DNA of 64,000 nt from Centrapalus pauciflorus (lineage: Eukaryota; Streptophyta; Magnoliopsida; Asterales; Asteraceae), in the NCBI GenBank assembly GCA_020465985.1, contig JAANYP010001790.1, positions 964,501 to 1,028,500 on the forward strand, in the 5' to 3' direction. The notes below the pieces were generated by a model, which had not been told where the DNA came from, searched no databases, and saw only the letters and a program-made list of their open reading frames with translations. This document shows positions 35,094-48,075 of this stretch, one piece after another. The first letter of the stretch is position 1. Every line of letters begins with the position of its first letter. The position numbers and the translations under genes were made by a program.

Positions 35094-37041
35094 TTAATTA
35101 AAGGGCAAATGACCAAAAATAGTAACAACTTTTGACATGTTTATCATTAATAGTAACATTATTTAGTTTTTATCATTAATGATAACAACTTTTTATTTTT
35201 CTATCAATAATAGTAATGGGTGACCTGCAAACCTGTTTAGCAGGTCACCAACTTTTCATTTATCAATAATAGTAACATCTTTTCAGATTTTTATCAATAA
35301 TAGTAATATATCAAATTAAAAACATAATTTTTTTATTTTATTAAGTTTTCTAATATTTCATAAACACCAAAATAAACCAAATTTTTATTCTGAATACTTA
35401 CGATAGATAATATTCGATTATTTATTCACAACTATATATAATATTAATGAAAAAAATACTATGAATCATTGCAATTTTCCCTTATTTCAACAAAAAAACT
35501 ACGAACCATCATTTTCTTAGTTATTCCGAATAAAATAATACAAATCGTTCTATTTTTTAGTTTTTTCCAATATAAATGGATCATAATTTTTTTATTTAAA
35601 AAATCAAAATGGGTCTCAATATTTTTCATTCATAAAACTATAAACCACAATGAGGCATGGTTTTTCCATTCATAGAAAAACTAAAAAATGAATGGGTCGC
35701 AATATTTTTTCATTCGTAGTACTTTTCATTTGGAATAAAAAAATTACAAATTGAACGATTTTTTAGTAAATTCCGAACGAAATTGATTACAAATCATTCA
35801 ACTTTTAGCTTTCCCGAATGAAAAACTACGATCCAATCATGTTTTTAAGTTTTTTTTACAAAAAACTATAAATCATTTTGAGTTTTCGTACAAAATAATT
35901 GCAACTCATTTATTTTTGTGTTTTTAACAACGAAAAAAAAAACACTTGCTAAACCAATTTCCATAATTTAGCACCTTATAACACAATCAACTCATTCAAA
36001 TTAGAGGTTTCTTACCTTCCCAAGTTAAAGAACTCCACAAGCCAAGATAAAGATGAATTACAGAGCTCAATTCGATCCGTTACGACTTTTTTTCCTTCTG
36101 TTTGCTCTTACAAACACACACATCACTTCTCAATTGTTTTTGGAATGAATGAAAATGAAGCAAAGAGTTAAACGTGTATAAACATATAGTTTATAATGCG
36201 GGTTCAACACCAATACCCGACCTGTTATCAATATTTCATAATTAATATCAATATTCCCATTTAATTCGGTGGTCTCATAATTATTAATAATCCGCTAGAA
36301 TTATAATCCGGTGACATGTATACTCGACTCCGACACGTGTTCATTTCACTAATCGTCATACTATTGTCCCAAGCAATATTAATAATTTAATCAACAATAA
36401 ATTAAATCCACGAAATATTTTCTCAAAGACGGGGTTGTTACAATTTTTAACTACACAAAATATTATGAATAATTGTGGTTTATAGTTTTTCTGCTTGAAA
36501 AATATTGCAACCAATTTTTATTTTAGTTTTTTATATAAAAAAACCTACAGCCCATTTAGATCGAAAAAACTAAAAAAACCAAAATAGTTCATATTATTTT
36601 GTTGGAAAAAACTAAAAATAGAATGATTTATAGTTTTTTAGTTTGGAAAAATTGAAATTGAAATGATTCGTAGTATTTTTTTCGTTCATATTATATAATT
36701 GTGAATAAATAATCAAATATTATCTAATCGTAAATAAATATTCGGAATAAAAATTTGGTTTATTTTAGTGCTTATGAAATATTAGAAAACTTAATAAAAC
36801 AAAAAAAATCATGTTTTTAATTTGATATGTTACTATTATTGATAAAAATCTGAAAAGATATTACTATTTTTGATAACTGAAAAGTTGGTGACCTGCTAAA
36901 CAGGTTTGCAGGTCACCCATTACTATTATTGATAGAAAAATAATAAGTTGTTACTATTAATGATAAAAAATAAATAATGTTACTATTAATGATAAAAATG
37001 TCAAATGTTGTTACTATTTTTGGTCATTTGCCCTTAATTAA
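35094..37041. mobile_element. 1.9-kb foldback element with nested solo LTR
   Basis: The outer ends are AGGGCAAATGACCAAAAATA and its inverse (TATTTTTGGTCATTTGCCC). Inversion continues through GGTGACCTGCAAACCTGTTT (35221) and its inverse (36890), then through AT-rich arms. The flanks are TTAATTAA on both sides, a candidate 8-bp target duplication, but the word is its own inverse, so it could also be part of the terminus. A solo LTR (35917-36442) is inserted near the turn. Confidence 0.82.
35912..36447 (-). mobile_element. Nested solo LTR, 526 bp
   Basis: Read on the minus strand the LTR starts TGTAACAACCCCGTC and ends CA (35917-36442). It is flanked by ATTTT on both sides (35912-35916 and 36443-36447). 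The foldback arms resume on either side, so the LTR came later. The AT-rich flank makes the 5-bp match less compelling alone. Confidence 0.65.
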
Positions 37042-37683
37042 ATATAATATAATAGATGCATGGTGGATCGAATAATATAATAAGTATCATGGAGTCCTAG
37101 TGTGCTAATATTTAACATTAATATTGTTTGGTATATTACGATATTTTGTAAAATATTTAACATTTGTGTCGTTTTCTAAGGTTTATATAAACTATTTTTT
37201 GTAAAAGACAATACACATGTTTTTTCAAAAAGTAATTAAGAAAGAGGTGTTCACCCAATTCTAAATTACCCATAATGCACCATCGTCACGCTTCTGAATA
37301 ACTCATTCTTTCCTGAAATTAACACAGAATCATGATATGAAGTAATCGAAGCCAACCTGTCAATCGAGGAACACCCACCAACTACAAGTTTTATGCCATC
37401 GGACAACGAAAAAATGCAAGTTTTTAAGCTTGTACTAATGGACGTTAGTATCAGTTTTAAACATTCAATGTAGAAAATGTGATATATAAACCAAATCAAA
37501 GGATGGGATGTGTTCTCGAAACTCAATTAAAAAGAAAAAACATATTTGTTCTTTAAACACTTTCAAGAAGAAGAAAGAAAGTAAAAGTAAGACGAAGGAA
37601 AAGAATGGTGTCTTGCTTTCAAATGTTGTAAGAAAATGAAAGAAATAAACTTTTTTAATAAGACCACTGTTATATTATATCAG
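37042..37683. other. Gene-free stretch
   Basis: An 86-codon minus-strand reading (37526-37266, with TSLKTCIFSLSDGIKLVVGG) has a weakly leucine-rich look but no recognised domain. I do not annotate it as a gene. Confidence 0.35.
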
Positions 37684-37950
37684 GCGAAAAAGGAAAGTGC
37701 AGCAAGGCAAGAAGGGCGATTCGCCAAAATGCGGTCCCTACTATATTCATCGTTCAGTAGGGCCATTTCTAGTTGATACGGAACATGGATAAGAAACCAG
37801 GCGGGATAAAAGAAGAGCGAGGTATAGTGAGAAAGCTCACCCCTGCCTTTAGACGATAAAGCCTTCTTTTACATCCCATCCCCTAGACAAATCCATAGGA
37901 AATGCTACAAGCTATATCTTCGGACAAAATATCTTTTCGAAAGACAATAA
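37684..37950. other. More GC-balanced island, possibly organelle-derived
   Basis: The sequence (for example CGATTCGCCAAAATGCGGTC and AGAAACCAGGCGGGATAAAA) is less AT-biased than its surroundings and resembles plant mitochondrial intergenic DNA in style. I recognise no organelle gene in it. A similar patch lies at about 38590-38770. Confidence 0.25.
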
Positions 37951-37955
37951 AAAAA

Positions 37956-38251
37956 GGGTTTTTAATGAAAAAACCAACATGTTTTTACGTTTTTTGTGTT
38001 TTCGTCCTTTTTTTCATAAAAGTCCTCAAGTTGTTATTTTCCTTTTGGTTTAGGGAAATTTGGACATTGAAACCCTGCTATATTTAGTAAACCGAGTTTT
38101 TAGAAACTGAAAAACCGGATTCTAATGTCCAAATTCCACTAAACCAAAAAGAAAAAATTTACTTGAGAACTTCTATGAAAAAAAAAAAATAACATGGAGA
38201 GACGAAAACGCAAAAAACATGAAAACATGTTGATTTTTTTCATAATAAACT
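37956..38251. mobile_element. MITE family A, copy 3
   Basis: It begins GGGTTTTTAATGAAAAAACC and ends CATGTTGATTTTTTTCATAA, with the central hairpin on GAAATTTGGACATTGAA. Confidence 0.78.
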
Positions 38252-38774
38252 TTTGAAAAAACATAACAAAATCTTTTCCATTTCCTCTCAATTAAAACAT
38301 TAAAACATTTATTGCTTCATTTTCATTCTATCCTATTTAAAAACATAAATAAGAAACATATTTCGTTCTTTGTCTTTTCGTTCTCTTTCATTTTCCTTCT
38401 TTGACCTCAAAATAGGAGAACGCATGTGCAAATAACTAACTTTATAGATAATAGACTCGTCAAACTATATACAAGATTTCAAGAAAACTAAAAGACTTTA
38501 CAACTTTTCTTTTTGTTTTTGTTGAAAACATTGGAAGTATTTTGTTAATAATCAAACAATTTTTTTGTTTCATTGCTTTATGCCTTTTTGTGCCATTTGA
38601 AACCAGAGGAATCGCGTTAGAATACTGAATGAAGTAGAAAAGATCGATGGAAAGGCGCAACTAAGATATTTTTTTCCCTTACTTCGGAATCACGGTCTAT
38701 TATGGATCGAGAATAAATATAGAAACCATTGCCGAGGTTATAGATTTCAAGATTGGATCTCTAATCCGTCGTCT

Positions 38775-38884
38775 TTCTTTGTATAACTAGAAAACTATGG
38801 TGTTATGTTGGCTCTAGCTTGGAGCTGGTTTGCTTGATGCTGTTGTTTTATAAAAAACTGGACTTTTCAAAAAAAAAAAAAAAA
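38775..38884 (+). mobile_element. Possible LINE 3' tail
   Basis: A T/G-rich stretch (CTAGCTTGGAGCTGGTTTGC) runs into a pure A run (about 38869-38884). This is the look of a truncated non-LTR retrotransposon 3' end. No reverse transcriptase is present. Confidence 0.35.
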
Positions 38885-39849
38885 GAGTCAAATTTTAAGA
38901 ATATAATTTATTAAAAATATTATTTGATATTAAATAATTCCCAAAAAATAAAAGAAATAACATAAACAATAAAGCTTACTTTTTTTTTTATTATTATAAT
39001 ATTTCTAGTCACGATTTAATAAAATTAATAATTATAAACCAAATAATATATATTTTTAGTAACAGAAGAGTTTAAAAATCTTGACTAGCTTGTTTAGTTG
39101 TTTGTGATGGTTACAAGAAGTAAATAAATATTTTTTCCCCTAAATATCTAGATGAATTAAAGTATACTTAATTTAAGAATATAAAAAGTATGTATATTGT
39201 AATTTTCATGAGACAGTAAAAATAAAAATATATATTTTTTTTTTGTCAGAAATGGACAAAGAAAGGATATGTAAAATAATAAAAAGATTCAGGGTATCTG
39301 GATAGTAATTGTAAATATCTTCATAATTTATTATATTAAGCAATACTATCTAACAAGTGAAACAAATATAAAAACTAAAAGTTATAATAGGGACCATCAT
39401 ACAAGTTTTTTTTAAAGGAATAAACAAATTGATTCATTGTAAGAAAAAAAAAACAAATTTACATGTTAGCTTGTGGTCCAAATGATACGACCCAGGATAT
39501 AATCATATAAATAAACGAGTGATATTAGTTTTCAGTCCATATACTAAACTCTGTTCTACTATTTATATCTTTATTTCAACGACAAATTATAATCTTAGAC
39601 GATAACATTAAAGAACTCAGAAAATTTAATTGGTATCAGAAAAATATTAGTGTCAAAATATACAAGGTGTGTTAAGAAACAATGAAAAATTTTGTTTTAC
39701 TTCTCAATCAGATAATTAATATATAATTTTCAAAGCAAACAACATAAGTGACCAAACCCCTTTAAAAAATAATTTGTAGTATTTTAAAATTTTTAAAAAA
39801 GCATTATTCCTCTATTTTGTCTGTACATGAAAATATTTAGAACCGATCC
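38885..39849. other. Gene-free AT-rich stretch
   Basis: Nothing recognisable. Confidence 0.45.
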
Positions 39850-40022
39850 TGTGATCTTGCAGCCCTCTCGAGGCAACAACATAGTTTTTGGTTGGTTTTT
39901 AGAGTGATTTAGTTTTGCTTGGTTTTTTTTGGCTGCGATTTGAAAAGGCTGGCTTGGGTCTGTTCTCCTCCTTGTATGTTCTCTGATTTCTTATGATAAA
40001 ACTTTTACCTATTAAAAAAATG
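39850..40022 (+). mobile_element. Truncated LINE 3' end
   Basis: The stretch contains TTGGTTGGTTTTTAGAGTG, GGCTGCGATTTGAAAAGGC and TCCTTGTATGTTC, and ends with a degenerate (TTA)/A-rich tail (CTATTAAAAAAATG). Plant L1-type LINEs commonly end this way. Only the 3' end is present. Confidence 0.45.
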
Positions 40023-40158
40023 TATTTAATTAAGCAATTGTATCATTACAAAAATATATGCGTTTTATAAACAATCTTTTATTAAAAGTGTTTATACAAT
40101 GAACCTCTTTGCAAGACAAACACACTACAAATTTAGTAAGATAATAATGAGTTACTGT

Positions 40159-40462
40159 CAGAGCCGGTTCTGGGTATTTTCATGTCTAGAACGAGATAAA
40201 AGGAAAATATATTTTTAAAAAAATTTGAAAATACGACATACTATTTTTTAAATGGGTTTGGCGAAGATAGAAAAATAATATCTTTCAAAAAAGTACAAAA
40301 TACTATTTTTTAAAAGGGTTTTGGTCATTTATCGGGTTGGAATTTTAAAAAATACATGTATAAGCCTAATATATTACTTATTGGACTAAAAAAATAATGT
40401 TACTTCATGGTTTGATGACTTGGGCGGTCGCCAATGTGACCCTCTCCTCAGGGCCGGCCCTG
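40159..40462. mobile_element. hAT-like MITE
   Basis: It begins CAGAGCCGGTTCTGGGTAT and ends CAGGGCCGGCCCTG. The interior has two copies of a unit containing GAAAATACGACATACTATTT / AAAGTACAAAATACTATTT. No clean 8-bp duplication was found. Confidence 0.55.
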
Positions 40463-41765
40463 GGTATTACGAACAAAATGTATTTTTCAATCTTCTAAAA
40501 AAAATTGAATAAAAATTGTGTTGTTAGTTTATTAAATTACCTCTCATTATTTGTAAATATACGTTGTGGGCCTTGTATCCCTTGAACTCGTGACATATAC
40601 ATTACAAATAATGTGTTTAAGTTATGTTTGTTTACTTTTTTATGGAATCATTAAGATGTCATTTTACATTTGAATAACTTATTAATGATTTTCTTAATAA
40701 CTAAACAAATAACCTCTAAATCACATCACTAGAGATCAAACAAGCAAGCAATGGAGCTAGTTATTAGATGTCCTATAACTTTTGTGGTTATTGAAAGTTC
40801 AGTAATGAACATTTTCTTAACATTGAGGAGATAAATATGTCACTCATTCTTATTAATCAGTTATCTTATTATCATTGTTAACAATCCTGAGACTAGAGGT
40901 GTTATACTTTTATTAATCGGTATACCTTATTATTATGAAATGTATAAAGTCATCAAAAATCATTTCATCGATATTAATGTTATATCATATTATATACTAT
41001 TAAAACAAAACACATAATCTAAATGTGTACAAGAAAATGTAAACAACCTACATCGAAACAAAATTGAAAGTACATATCTATTTCGTGTCATTATTTATTT
41101 TAATTCTATGTCATCAGCCACATAAGCTTTGTAACTGGTATATCCGATTTCGAGGTAACTCAAAATATCATAATGAAACACTTTTAACATATACATCCTA
41201 ATTATGTACAAAAAATATTACACAACCAATATTGAAACAACACTGAAAATACACATTAATTTTATGTATTTATTCTTTTGATAAAATATTATAAATAGCA
41301 GTCGCTAGAGATTTCAATTTACTAAAGTATCAATCTTAAAGTTTTAAACTTCAAATTTTAAGGTTATTTCTTAATTATTTTTAGACTTTAAATATTTAAT
41401 TCTTATATAAAATCAAACAACATTTCAAATATATATTATCTAATAAATGAAAAATGTAAATCCTTGTTGCAAAGAAAACACTTGGGAAAAAAAGTAAAGA
41501 AAACATCATAATAAATTTAATCTTATATAAAAAAAATGTAAATAAAATAAAATCTAAAAGCACGAGACAATCACTTTATGACAACTAAGGCCTCCAACCA
41601 ATTAGATTCTCAATTCTAAACTTCTTTTAGTCGGCTAGTCCCACTCCCTTCTTTAAAAGTATATTCTACTAAAAGTTTTAAAACATCATTAGTTAAAAGT
41701 TAAAACAAATCGTTCGTAACTAAATTCCGATTCCTTCGAATTTCATTTTGTAAATCAAACAGCCT
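40463..41765. other. Gene-free AT-rich stretch
   Basis: Contains remnants of a TTGTTTACTTTTTTATGGAATC-type MITE near 40620-40720. No gene is seen. Confidence 0.4.
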
Positions 41766-42450
41766 TAAGATCCATTTAGTTGATAAAAATTTCGTTTGAA
41801 TTTTTTAAAAAGGGCTTATCATAAAAAAAATCAACATGTTTTCACGGGTTTTGCGTTTTTGTCCATCAATGTTATTTTTATCAAGAAAAGTCCTCAAGTT
41901 AAATTTTTTCCTAGTTTTGTGAAATTTGAATATTAGAGTTCGGTTATAATTGGTAAACTAGATTTTTAAAAAACTGAAAACCGGGGTCTAATAGCCAAAT
42001 TTACCGAACCAAAAAGAATAAATAACTTGAGGACTTTTTGAGAAAAAATAACTTGGAGGAACGAAAACGCAAAAAACGTGAAAACATGTTGGTTTTTTCA
42101 TAATAAACCCTTTCTAAAACTGAAAATAACAATGTTTATTTGAAAACACATTTTATAAGCAAAACGTGTTTAGGAGGGTTAAAAAGATTTTTCAGTTTTC
42201 ATTCATCCATCATACACGCTCACACTCTCTACAAAACTCTTTATCTCTCATTCGAAAATGAAAACGGAGTCTTAAAATCAAAATGGAGTTTTCAATCGGT
42301 AGTTATAAATGGAAAACTGAAAATTAAAAGAGAGTATTATAAAGAAATAGGGTATAAGTGTCTAAAAAAACAAAAAATCTGAACGCATTTTTTGGAAACC
42401 ATTGTTTTCACCGAAAATAGGTCAACTAAACATGTTTCTAAATTTCATTC
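41766..42450. mobile_element. Decayed MITE split by MITE family A, copy 4
   Basis: A GATCCATTTAGTTGATAAAA arm at the left and GGTCAACTAAACATG near 42420 at the right resemble the TIR of the element at 24560. Between them lies family A copy 4 (41812-42110), which begins GGGCTTATCATAAAAAAAAT and ends GTTTTTTCATAATAAACCC. This suggests a nested insertion. Confidence 0.55.
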
Positions 42451-45400
42451 CGTAAGTCAAACATGACCATAATTTTTATTTCTATGTCTTAATTGTATGG
42501 CGTGCACCGCCATTGTCTTGTCAAGGCTCGAAATTTTGATAGACATTTTTCATATTTTGAAAGTGATCGATCAAAGGTAGATCCGCTGATGCACAGGCTT
42601 GACTCTTTTCCAAATCGCCAAGTCATGGCACCTGGTCGTGCGTTGTCAGGCAATGTTTTAACCGCCAACATGTTTACTGCTAAACGACTCAATCGGATTT
42701 GAACCATGTGACTCCGGAAGCTAACAATACCCTTGAAATTTCTTTAAGAAAATGGAGCAAAATAGACGTGAGAGGAGGATGGCAGATAGTTGCAAGGTTG
42801 TGTTTATCTATATAGTCTTGAAACATCTCGATAATAGGAATGGAAATGTGCATAATTGAGCTCGAACTCATAGGTATTAGGTGAAGCTTGAGCTCAATGA
42901 GTTGTATCTTGGTTAAGGCTTGTGCATGACTTGTAGCTCGAAAATATCTGGCAAAACTATATTTACTTCAGTGACTTTGAATCAAAGGCTGAATAGAGTG
43001 GAAATTTCTATAAGAAATATGTGTAAAAAACATGTTTGATTCAACCAAAACATATATAGAACTCAAAAAAGTCAATAAGAATTTAAGTCGAGTCCAGCCT
43101 TATAAGCTCGAGGTTAACTCGTCATATGTTTCAAACTTGAAACTATCAAACAAGAGGACTGTGCCAAGGTGGGTATGGAAGTGTGTTTTCGAACAGATGT
43201 TCAAGAATCATGATTAAAAAGTTAACTACCAAAATGATTAAATTAGGTTGAAAAAAACTTATGTAGCATACTTGCATCAAATCTCACCTGGAAATCTTAT
43301 CTGTCCACAAAGAGATCTTCTTCAATTGCAAATTTGGTATTCATTGGAGTCTAAGCATCATAGTCAAAACTGGACACTGCCTAACTTTTCTTCTTCTTCA
43401 AGAACTTAAAACATGATGGAATTGAATTGGATTATTTATCATCATATGCATGGAACTTACCTAAGCTCAACTTAACAAATATATAACGGACAAAGATCTA
43501 AAATCAATATTTGTCGTTCCATGTCAACTTTCAAGTAACATCGCACGCATCCTATCAGGGATTTTGATTTAATCTTGAAAGATATAAGAATTGGTGCAAC
43601 AACAAAGCTATGAGATAGTAACGATATATACGAAAAAGGCATCTCTTATTGTCTGCTTGGTTGTTGTAAACAAAATAGTCCCCTTGAAGAGAATCATAAT
43701 TGTTTAGGACACTAGTTATGATACTTGCATGTTGTGGCAACGATTGTTTGGATTGAAATAAAACAAAACAATCTTTAACACTATAAAAATTGTTATATCC
43801 AAACATGCATTGAACAATATCTTTTTATAATTGAAATTTCAAATTTATAAATTTAAAGACAATCCGAATTTCACTTGATAACAGAGAAATCTACTCTTAG
43901 GAAGAAAGGAAAGTATGAATAATGTTTATGTTTTAAGTCCGAACTAACATAAGTGTGAAGTTTTATATCCAAACTTCACTTGATAAGAAGAATCAAAGTC
44001 TCTATACTTAGAATTTGAAATTTATGAATTATGTTGATGTCGTATCACATATGCTCAAGATATTAACATATTCCTCTGCAAACCCTAACTAATAAAGTAC
44101 TTTTCTTATTGGAAATCTTGCTTAAACTTAAACACTTTATGATTAATCATGGGACACCATACCCACTATCATCATATTCTTGCATTTGTTGAAATCACAG
44201 CAATTGGGTGAACATGACTGTATCACGCATTTAATCGTAGCAAAAGAAGTAATATTGCATCCGACTTACAAAACATTTCATCTAGTCATCTTAATCAATG
44301 TTTTTTCAAACAATAGTTATGTACCCATGCTACGTTACAAGATATAATACTTTAATGAAAACCTTGGATTTTAACTCCTTATTAGAGAACTAAAATATAT
44401 ACTTGAATGGTAGAAAGAAAAAAAAAAAAAAAAAAGAATATGTACCGATTATAATACAGTCTCATTAAAAACAAATGTATAGTACCATATTTTAAAACAA
44501 ATCATGACGTGTCCACATCTAAATTAGATGTACTTGAACACATTTGGATATGCACATAACATACATTCAGATATTAGATAAAATCCACTTTAGTAGTATA
44601 ACTAAGAAACCATGCTGACACAACAAGAGAAAAGAATAAGGATCAAATTACCCTAATATAATAATAAGTAAAGTAAATTCATATGAACAGAAAACAATAT
44701 GTGTGCTCTTTCTAGGTATCAAGAGAAATCAACATAAATCCGTATATTATACCAGAATGAAAGAACTTGCTAAATAGGCATGATCAATATTCAAATCATT
44801 GCTTACATCTGTTAGATAGGAAGATTACCAACCAAAGTTCAAAGCACCCTACAATTCAGGAATTAAGGCAGTCCTATGGATGAATTTCCACTTATCAATT
44901 CGACATGTTCAAGTAATATCTGGATAGTTATAGGAATTACCGTCAAGGAGAGTAAACAATGAGCATTTGTTGTAAAAGCGATAAAGCTTAGATGATGAGT
45001 ATTACTTTCAGACCTGCAAATTAGCAAAAAAAAAATATTATGTTATTTTTAATGTTGTTATATGAAACAAAATTCATATAATTTGAATAGTCAAGACATT
45101 TCCTTCCATTTATGGCTCTCCCTTATATCAAGGTTATGTAAATGAAAATCTTTGATAAGCTTTATCTCATATCATAATTATGCTCATCAAACACCATTAG
45201 TATGGAATAACATACTACAAGGCACAAATATCAACATTCTATTCGCTTAGCTTTAGACCATACGTGGACATGGAGATCTATTGTCGTATTGTTGGAAAAG
45301 GGTCCTGCTTTGCCATTAAGTAGCCATGAAAACAAAAAATAAAGGTCTAGAATGCTAAAGGATTTAATAAGTCAATATGCAATCACCAAATTAAAAAAGG

Positions 45401-45539
45401 GAAATAAAATCTTAGCAAATTAAAGACGTTGAGTCTATAATCTCAATCTCAACAAATGCGACAAGTTTAGCACAAATTATCTTTCAGATCAGAAGTACTA
45501 TGTAAGGTGAAAATGTAGATTTTACGGACTGAAACTCAC
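42451..45539. other. 3-kb stretch without a supported gene
   Basis: About 42490-42720 is less AT-rich and has short open readings on both strands, but no recognised domain. A minus-strand reading at 43806-43555 (MFGYNNFYSVKDCFVLFQ) is protein-like but unrecognised. The rest is AT-rich. Confidence 0.35.
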
Positions 45540-47850
45540 CTCTAAATTAAGCGAACCACCTGAGTTCCCAACATAGATTCTTGGTCAGTGGAATGGGGGT
45601 AACAGCTAGAGATGTTATCCTCACAAGCATCTAAAATCTCTCCTGAAAAAATCCAATTCAATTCAATCACTCCCTTATATGTTTACTAAACTATTAATAT
45701 CAATCACAAGCATCTAAAATCTCTCCTTTCAAGAAATCATATAATTAATCCCAACAAATAACTAATGTAAGAAAATCCTCATACAAAACCAAATGTAACA
45801 AATCAATTAACCAAATTGAGACAATAATTTTGCAATTGATTTATTATATTAATTTGATTAAATGCCAAAATATAAACAAGCCCAAACATCTCGAAATGAG
45901 TTAAGACTAAACACGAACAATTAACTTAGAATATTCATGATAAAGTACTCAAAAGAAAGCATGCTTACCTCGGCCAGCAACCATATTCACCAGCAAAAGA
46001 AGAACTTGCACCTGTTGACTCTTCATTTGCATCATGTTGCTCGTTGCATTTTCTTCCTAGCTATTGCACGGGCAAGCGATTAGAATTGACAGCAAGGAAT
46101 TGAGACACATACTAAGAAATTATATGGTAGACAAACTAAAAGATACAACATAAATATGGAAAATTTACCTACTTATGTGAACCAGAGAAACACGAGAAAC
46201 AACCACCAAGGAAAAAATAGTGCTAACCAAACCGAAACAGAACAAATGTTGTCATCAATCCAAATTTGACAGATTCATGGGTGAAAAATCTTTCCATGAA
46301 ACATTGATTTTTTTTAAATATACGGAACACCAAATAGAAGGGCTAACATTAATATTTGACTTTAAATGGAATTTAAAGATACCCTTTTTAATGAGATGAC
46401 CATGGGATGAAGCATCCATGCATGCGCCCTAAGGGCCAAGGGTATCCTTTCGCCACCAACTTTGATGCCAGACTCATTCCCTACTTCGGATCCAATAATT
46501 CTTTTGTTTGTTTGTTTACCATAGTTTCTGCTGATGGTCGGCTCACATTGACCTTCTAGATTAGTGTAGACATTTTCAAGTTTCTATGCTTCCTTGGCAC
46601 TCTGTGATATTTTGGGCCGACCAGGTAACTTCTTCATACTTCCTGGTGGTAAACTTTTCCCTGATTGATGCAATTAACAGGACCTTGTTTTCCTTTGACG
46701 TACATCCTCTTCTGTTGTAACCGAATGCCATTTAAAAATACAAAATGACAAGAAAAAACATGAAGCAAATCTGCAAAAGTCATGACTTAATAAACCATTA
46801 GTTACCTTATCACATGAATAAGAGATTAGTTTATTGAAAGATAAGCTTCTAAAAGATGGCCCTGCGAACGAAGGTAAGAGCTTACCCTGCTCAAGTATAG
46901 CAACCACACACTGCGATCATGGTTCAGATGCCTACGGCAATATTGTCAAAAAGAAAACGCCATCAGCAAGTAACATGGACCCATTATCAAAAGTGATGTC
47001 TATCCATCTATTGCTAATGCAGGGTGGTGAACACATAATGCAAAAGTCTAAACAGCACTGCATAGATGGAAGCCCATAATCCCTCTTAATATAGCAATTG
47101 TAGACGTGTAAGTTGTGTACAATTAAATTCTACACATCTCCTTGTTCCCTAGATCTAAAAAAAAAAAAACACAGAAGCCAGTTAAATTCAATGGCCTCTT
47201 TAAATTCGTTATCCAAGCCAATTATTTAAAAAAAAGCACAGGAGCCAATTAAACTTAACAGCCCCCTAGAATTCTTTCTCCAACAAATTAGTCACCAAAC
47301 GGTTGTAGTTGATACACCACCTTTATTTATAATGACAGAGATAACCATGACTAATATATTCTTTTAAACAAAGATGGCATAATCATGACTAATATATTCT
47401 TTATTCAATTAAAAGAAGAACCATACAATCAATCATAAACAACAATCTAGCTAAGTTATAGGTCAAAATTACAGGGTGAGTATGGTGTATAAAGAATTTA
47501 CCAAAATACATAATAAAGCCATAGAAATCGAGTTTACTACATACTTAGAGCTTCATGGAGGATGTGACGAAGGGACGCAGGAACAACTTGAAGATAATTA
47601 TGGTTTTTGGATGTTGCAATTAAAAGAGTAGAACAGAATGCATGCCACATAGGACTGAAAAATACTATTTTGCAACATAAGAAAGGCGATAACCACTGTT
47701 ATTGCTTGGTTCTGTGGAAGTTATCGCCAATAGAGCAAATTTAGGGCAAAATCACAATCTTCGAGTTATCGATTCTAGAAATGTACCTGCAAAACTGGCA
47801 TGTTCATTCGCCTACAGTTGAAATGGAATCTGATCCGGCTTCCATTTGTA
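45540..47850 (-). pseudogene. Possible decayed or non-coding spliced locus
   Basis: Several minus-strand segments have good splice borders and protein-like readings, but I cannot join them into one open protein. Examples are an exon at about 46061-45969 ending in CCGAG|GTAAGC, and one at 45642-45540 preceded by TTTTTTCAG. Joined in one frame these read EENATSNMMQMKSQQVQVLL then on to ILDACEDNISSCYPHSTDQE before a stop. Further upstream are NHNYLQVVPASLRHILHEAL (about 47615-47540) and a GRPKISQSAKEA stretch (about 46625-46580) with an in-frame stop just after it. I do not recognise the family. It may be a pseudogene, a non-coding RNA or a gene whose exons I have missed. Confidence 0.3.
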
Positions 47851-47877
47851 AGCATGTGTATAGATTCACCATAAACA

Positions 47878-48075
47878 GATATGGACAGGGGCGGACCTAA
47901 AATTTTATGACTTACAATATTACTGGTCGGTATTAACTATGTTAATTTTGTATTGGCAAACTGTTTCGGGGACCCGATCTATCTTAGAAAATATATCAAT
48001 AATCTAATTATTAAACTTAATTTTAAAAAAGTGACACCGGTAATAAAAATTTCTGGATCCGCTCCTGGACATGGA
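47878..48075. mobile_element. hAT MITE, 182 bp
   Basis: The element (47886-48067) begins CAGGGGCGGACCTAAAATTT and ends GGATCCGCTCCTG. Its 8-bp flanks match in seven positions (GATATGGA and GACATGGA). The CAGGGGCGGA end is typical of non-autonomous hAT elements. Confidence 0.82.

Noticed and set aside
35217..35255. A CRISPR-like or riboswitch-like short palindrome (GGTGACCTGCAAACCTG and its inverse)
   Set aside because: It is part of the terminal inverted repeat of the 1.9-kb foldback element and this is plant nuclear DNA.
37266..37526. Leucine-rich 86-residue minus-strand reading resembling an LRR or F-box fragment
   Set aside because: The repeat spacing is not regular enough and no neighbouring exon supports it.
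42489..42707. Overlapping open frames on both strands in a GC-balanced patch
   Set aside because: No recognised domain and no splice-supported neighbours on either strand.
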